This document shows positions 5,850 through 6,191 of a stretch of 6,191 nucleotides of DNA, piece after piece. Made by a program: the position numbers and the translations under genes. The stretch's first letter is position 1. Each line of letters opens with the position of its first letter. The DNA lies in NCBI GenBank assembly GCA_938030645.1, contig CALHHQ010000308.1, positions 1-6,191 of the forward strand. Reading direction: 5' to 3'. Source of the DNA: an uncultured Rhizobiaceae group bacterium (lineage in GTDB: Bacteria > Pseudomonadota > Alphaproteobacteria > Rhizobiales > Rhizobiaceae). The notes below the pieces were generated by a model. The model was not told where the DNA came from. It made no database searches and saw only the letters and a list, made by a program, of their open reading frames with translations.

Positions 5850-6191
5850 TTACCCGGCATCCCGTTTGCGCTTTAAATCGGGTGCGATGGCTTCTTCCGT
5901 CAGGCTCGCGACAGCTTCTTCCAGTGTCATATTGGTTTGGTGTTTTGAGCCAAGACGGCGGATGCTGACTGTGCCCTCTTCCGCTTCACGCGCACCAATT
6001 GCTATAATTGCCGGCACTTTGGCCAGCGAATGTTCACGCACTTTGTAGTTGATCTTTTCGTTGCGGAAGTCAGATTCAACGCGCATGCCAGCCGCCTTCA
6101 GCGTATCGACAACCTTCTGCCCATAGTCTTCAGCTTCGGTCGTAATGGTTGCCACCACCGCTTGAACAGGCGCCAGCCAGAGCGGGAAATG
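5850..6191 (-). CDS. thrS: Threonyl-tRNA synthetase, C-terminal 113 residues (5' part outside window)
   Basis: This is the C-terminal part of the class II synthetase that attaches threonine to tRNA-Thr in the cytoplasm. The frame enters from the right edge with HFPLWLAPVQ, the junction between catalytic core and anticodon-binding domain. It continues as VVATITTEAEDYG, a helix ending GMRVESDFRNEKINYKVRE, HSLAKVPAIIAIGAREAEEGTVSIRRLGS and a final helix ending in PDLKRKRDAG. The RNEKINYKVREHSL and GTVSIRRLG blocks are hallmarks of bacterial ThrRS. The catalytic motifs and the N-terminal editing domain lie beyond the window. The codon at 6156-6158 is GTG within the protein (V), not a start, because coding similarity continues upstream to the edge. 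The strand is minus, with the stop TAA at 5850-5852 followed by a strong hairpin. The identification is secure. Confidence 0.97.
   Translation of the reverse strand, partial: HFPLWLAPVQAVVATITTEAEDYGQKVVDTLKAAGMRVESDFRNEKINYKVREHSLAKVPAIIAIGAREAEEGTVSIRRLGSKHQTNMTLEEAVASLTEEAIAPDLKRKRDAG

Noticed and set aside
5364..5876. Plus-strand open frame of 170 codons
   Set aside because: It lies antisense to the start of the WG-repeat gene and runs through the intergenic promoter and hairpin region. The protein shows no recognisable motif and the minus-strand frame is clearly the coding one.

Overview
The window looks like ordinary chromosomal DNA of an alphaproteobacterium of moderate GC content (near 50% by eye). 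A Rhizobiales-like (Hyphomicrobiales) lineage is the best guess. This rests on the flavor of the cold-shock protein, nitroreductase, flavin reductase and MaoC/CitE proteins and is an inference. No mobile element, CRISPR array, tRNA or rRNA gene is visible.

Layout from left to right. (a) The end of a MaoC-type acyl-CoA hydratase gene (to 151) overlaps by one base the start of a CitE-like CoA-ester lyase gene (151-1014), both on the plus strand. (b) Converging on them is a CspA-family cold-shock gene (1078-1287, minus) with its own intrinsic terminator in the 63-base gap. (c) Upstream of csp, also on the minus strand, is a two-gene FMN unit: a YdjA-like nitroreductase (2147-2716) followed 8 bases later by a flavin-reductase-like split-barrel protein (1542-2138). 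A weak hairpin follows the latter's stop. (d) Divergent from the nitroreductase is an unrecognised exported protein (2804-3676, plus) made of three tandem beta-rich repeats. (e) Converging on it is a 625-residue exported WG-repeat protein (3789-5666, minus). (f) At the right edge, also on the minus strand, is the C-terminal part of threonyl-tRNA synthetase (5850-6191). It is separated from the WG gene by 183 bases holding a long, nearly perfect hairpin and a plausible sigma-70-type promoter.

How the genes relate: the MaoC and CitE-like proteins plausibly catalyse successive steps, hydration of an unsaturated acyl-CoA and then retro-Claisen cleavage of the hydroxyacyl-CoA. Candidate pathways are mesaconyl/methylmalyl-CoA or itaconyl/citramalyl-CoA metabolism. 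The two flavoproteins look translationally coupled. The two exported proteins are convergent neighbours without an evident shared function. They are the least explained part of the window, but neither amounts to a demonstrable new system. The remaining genes are housekeeping.
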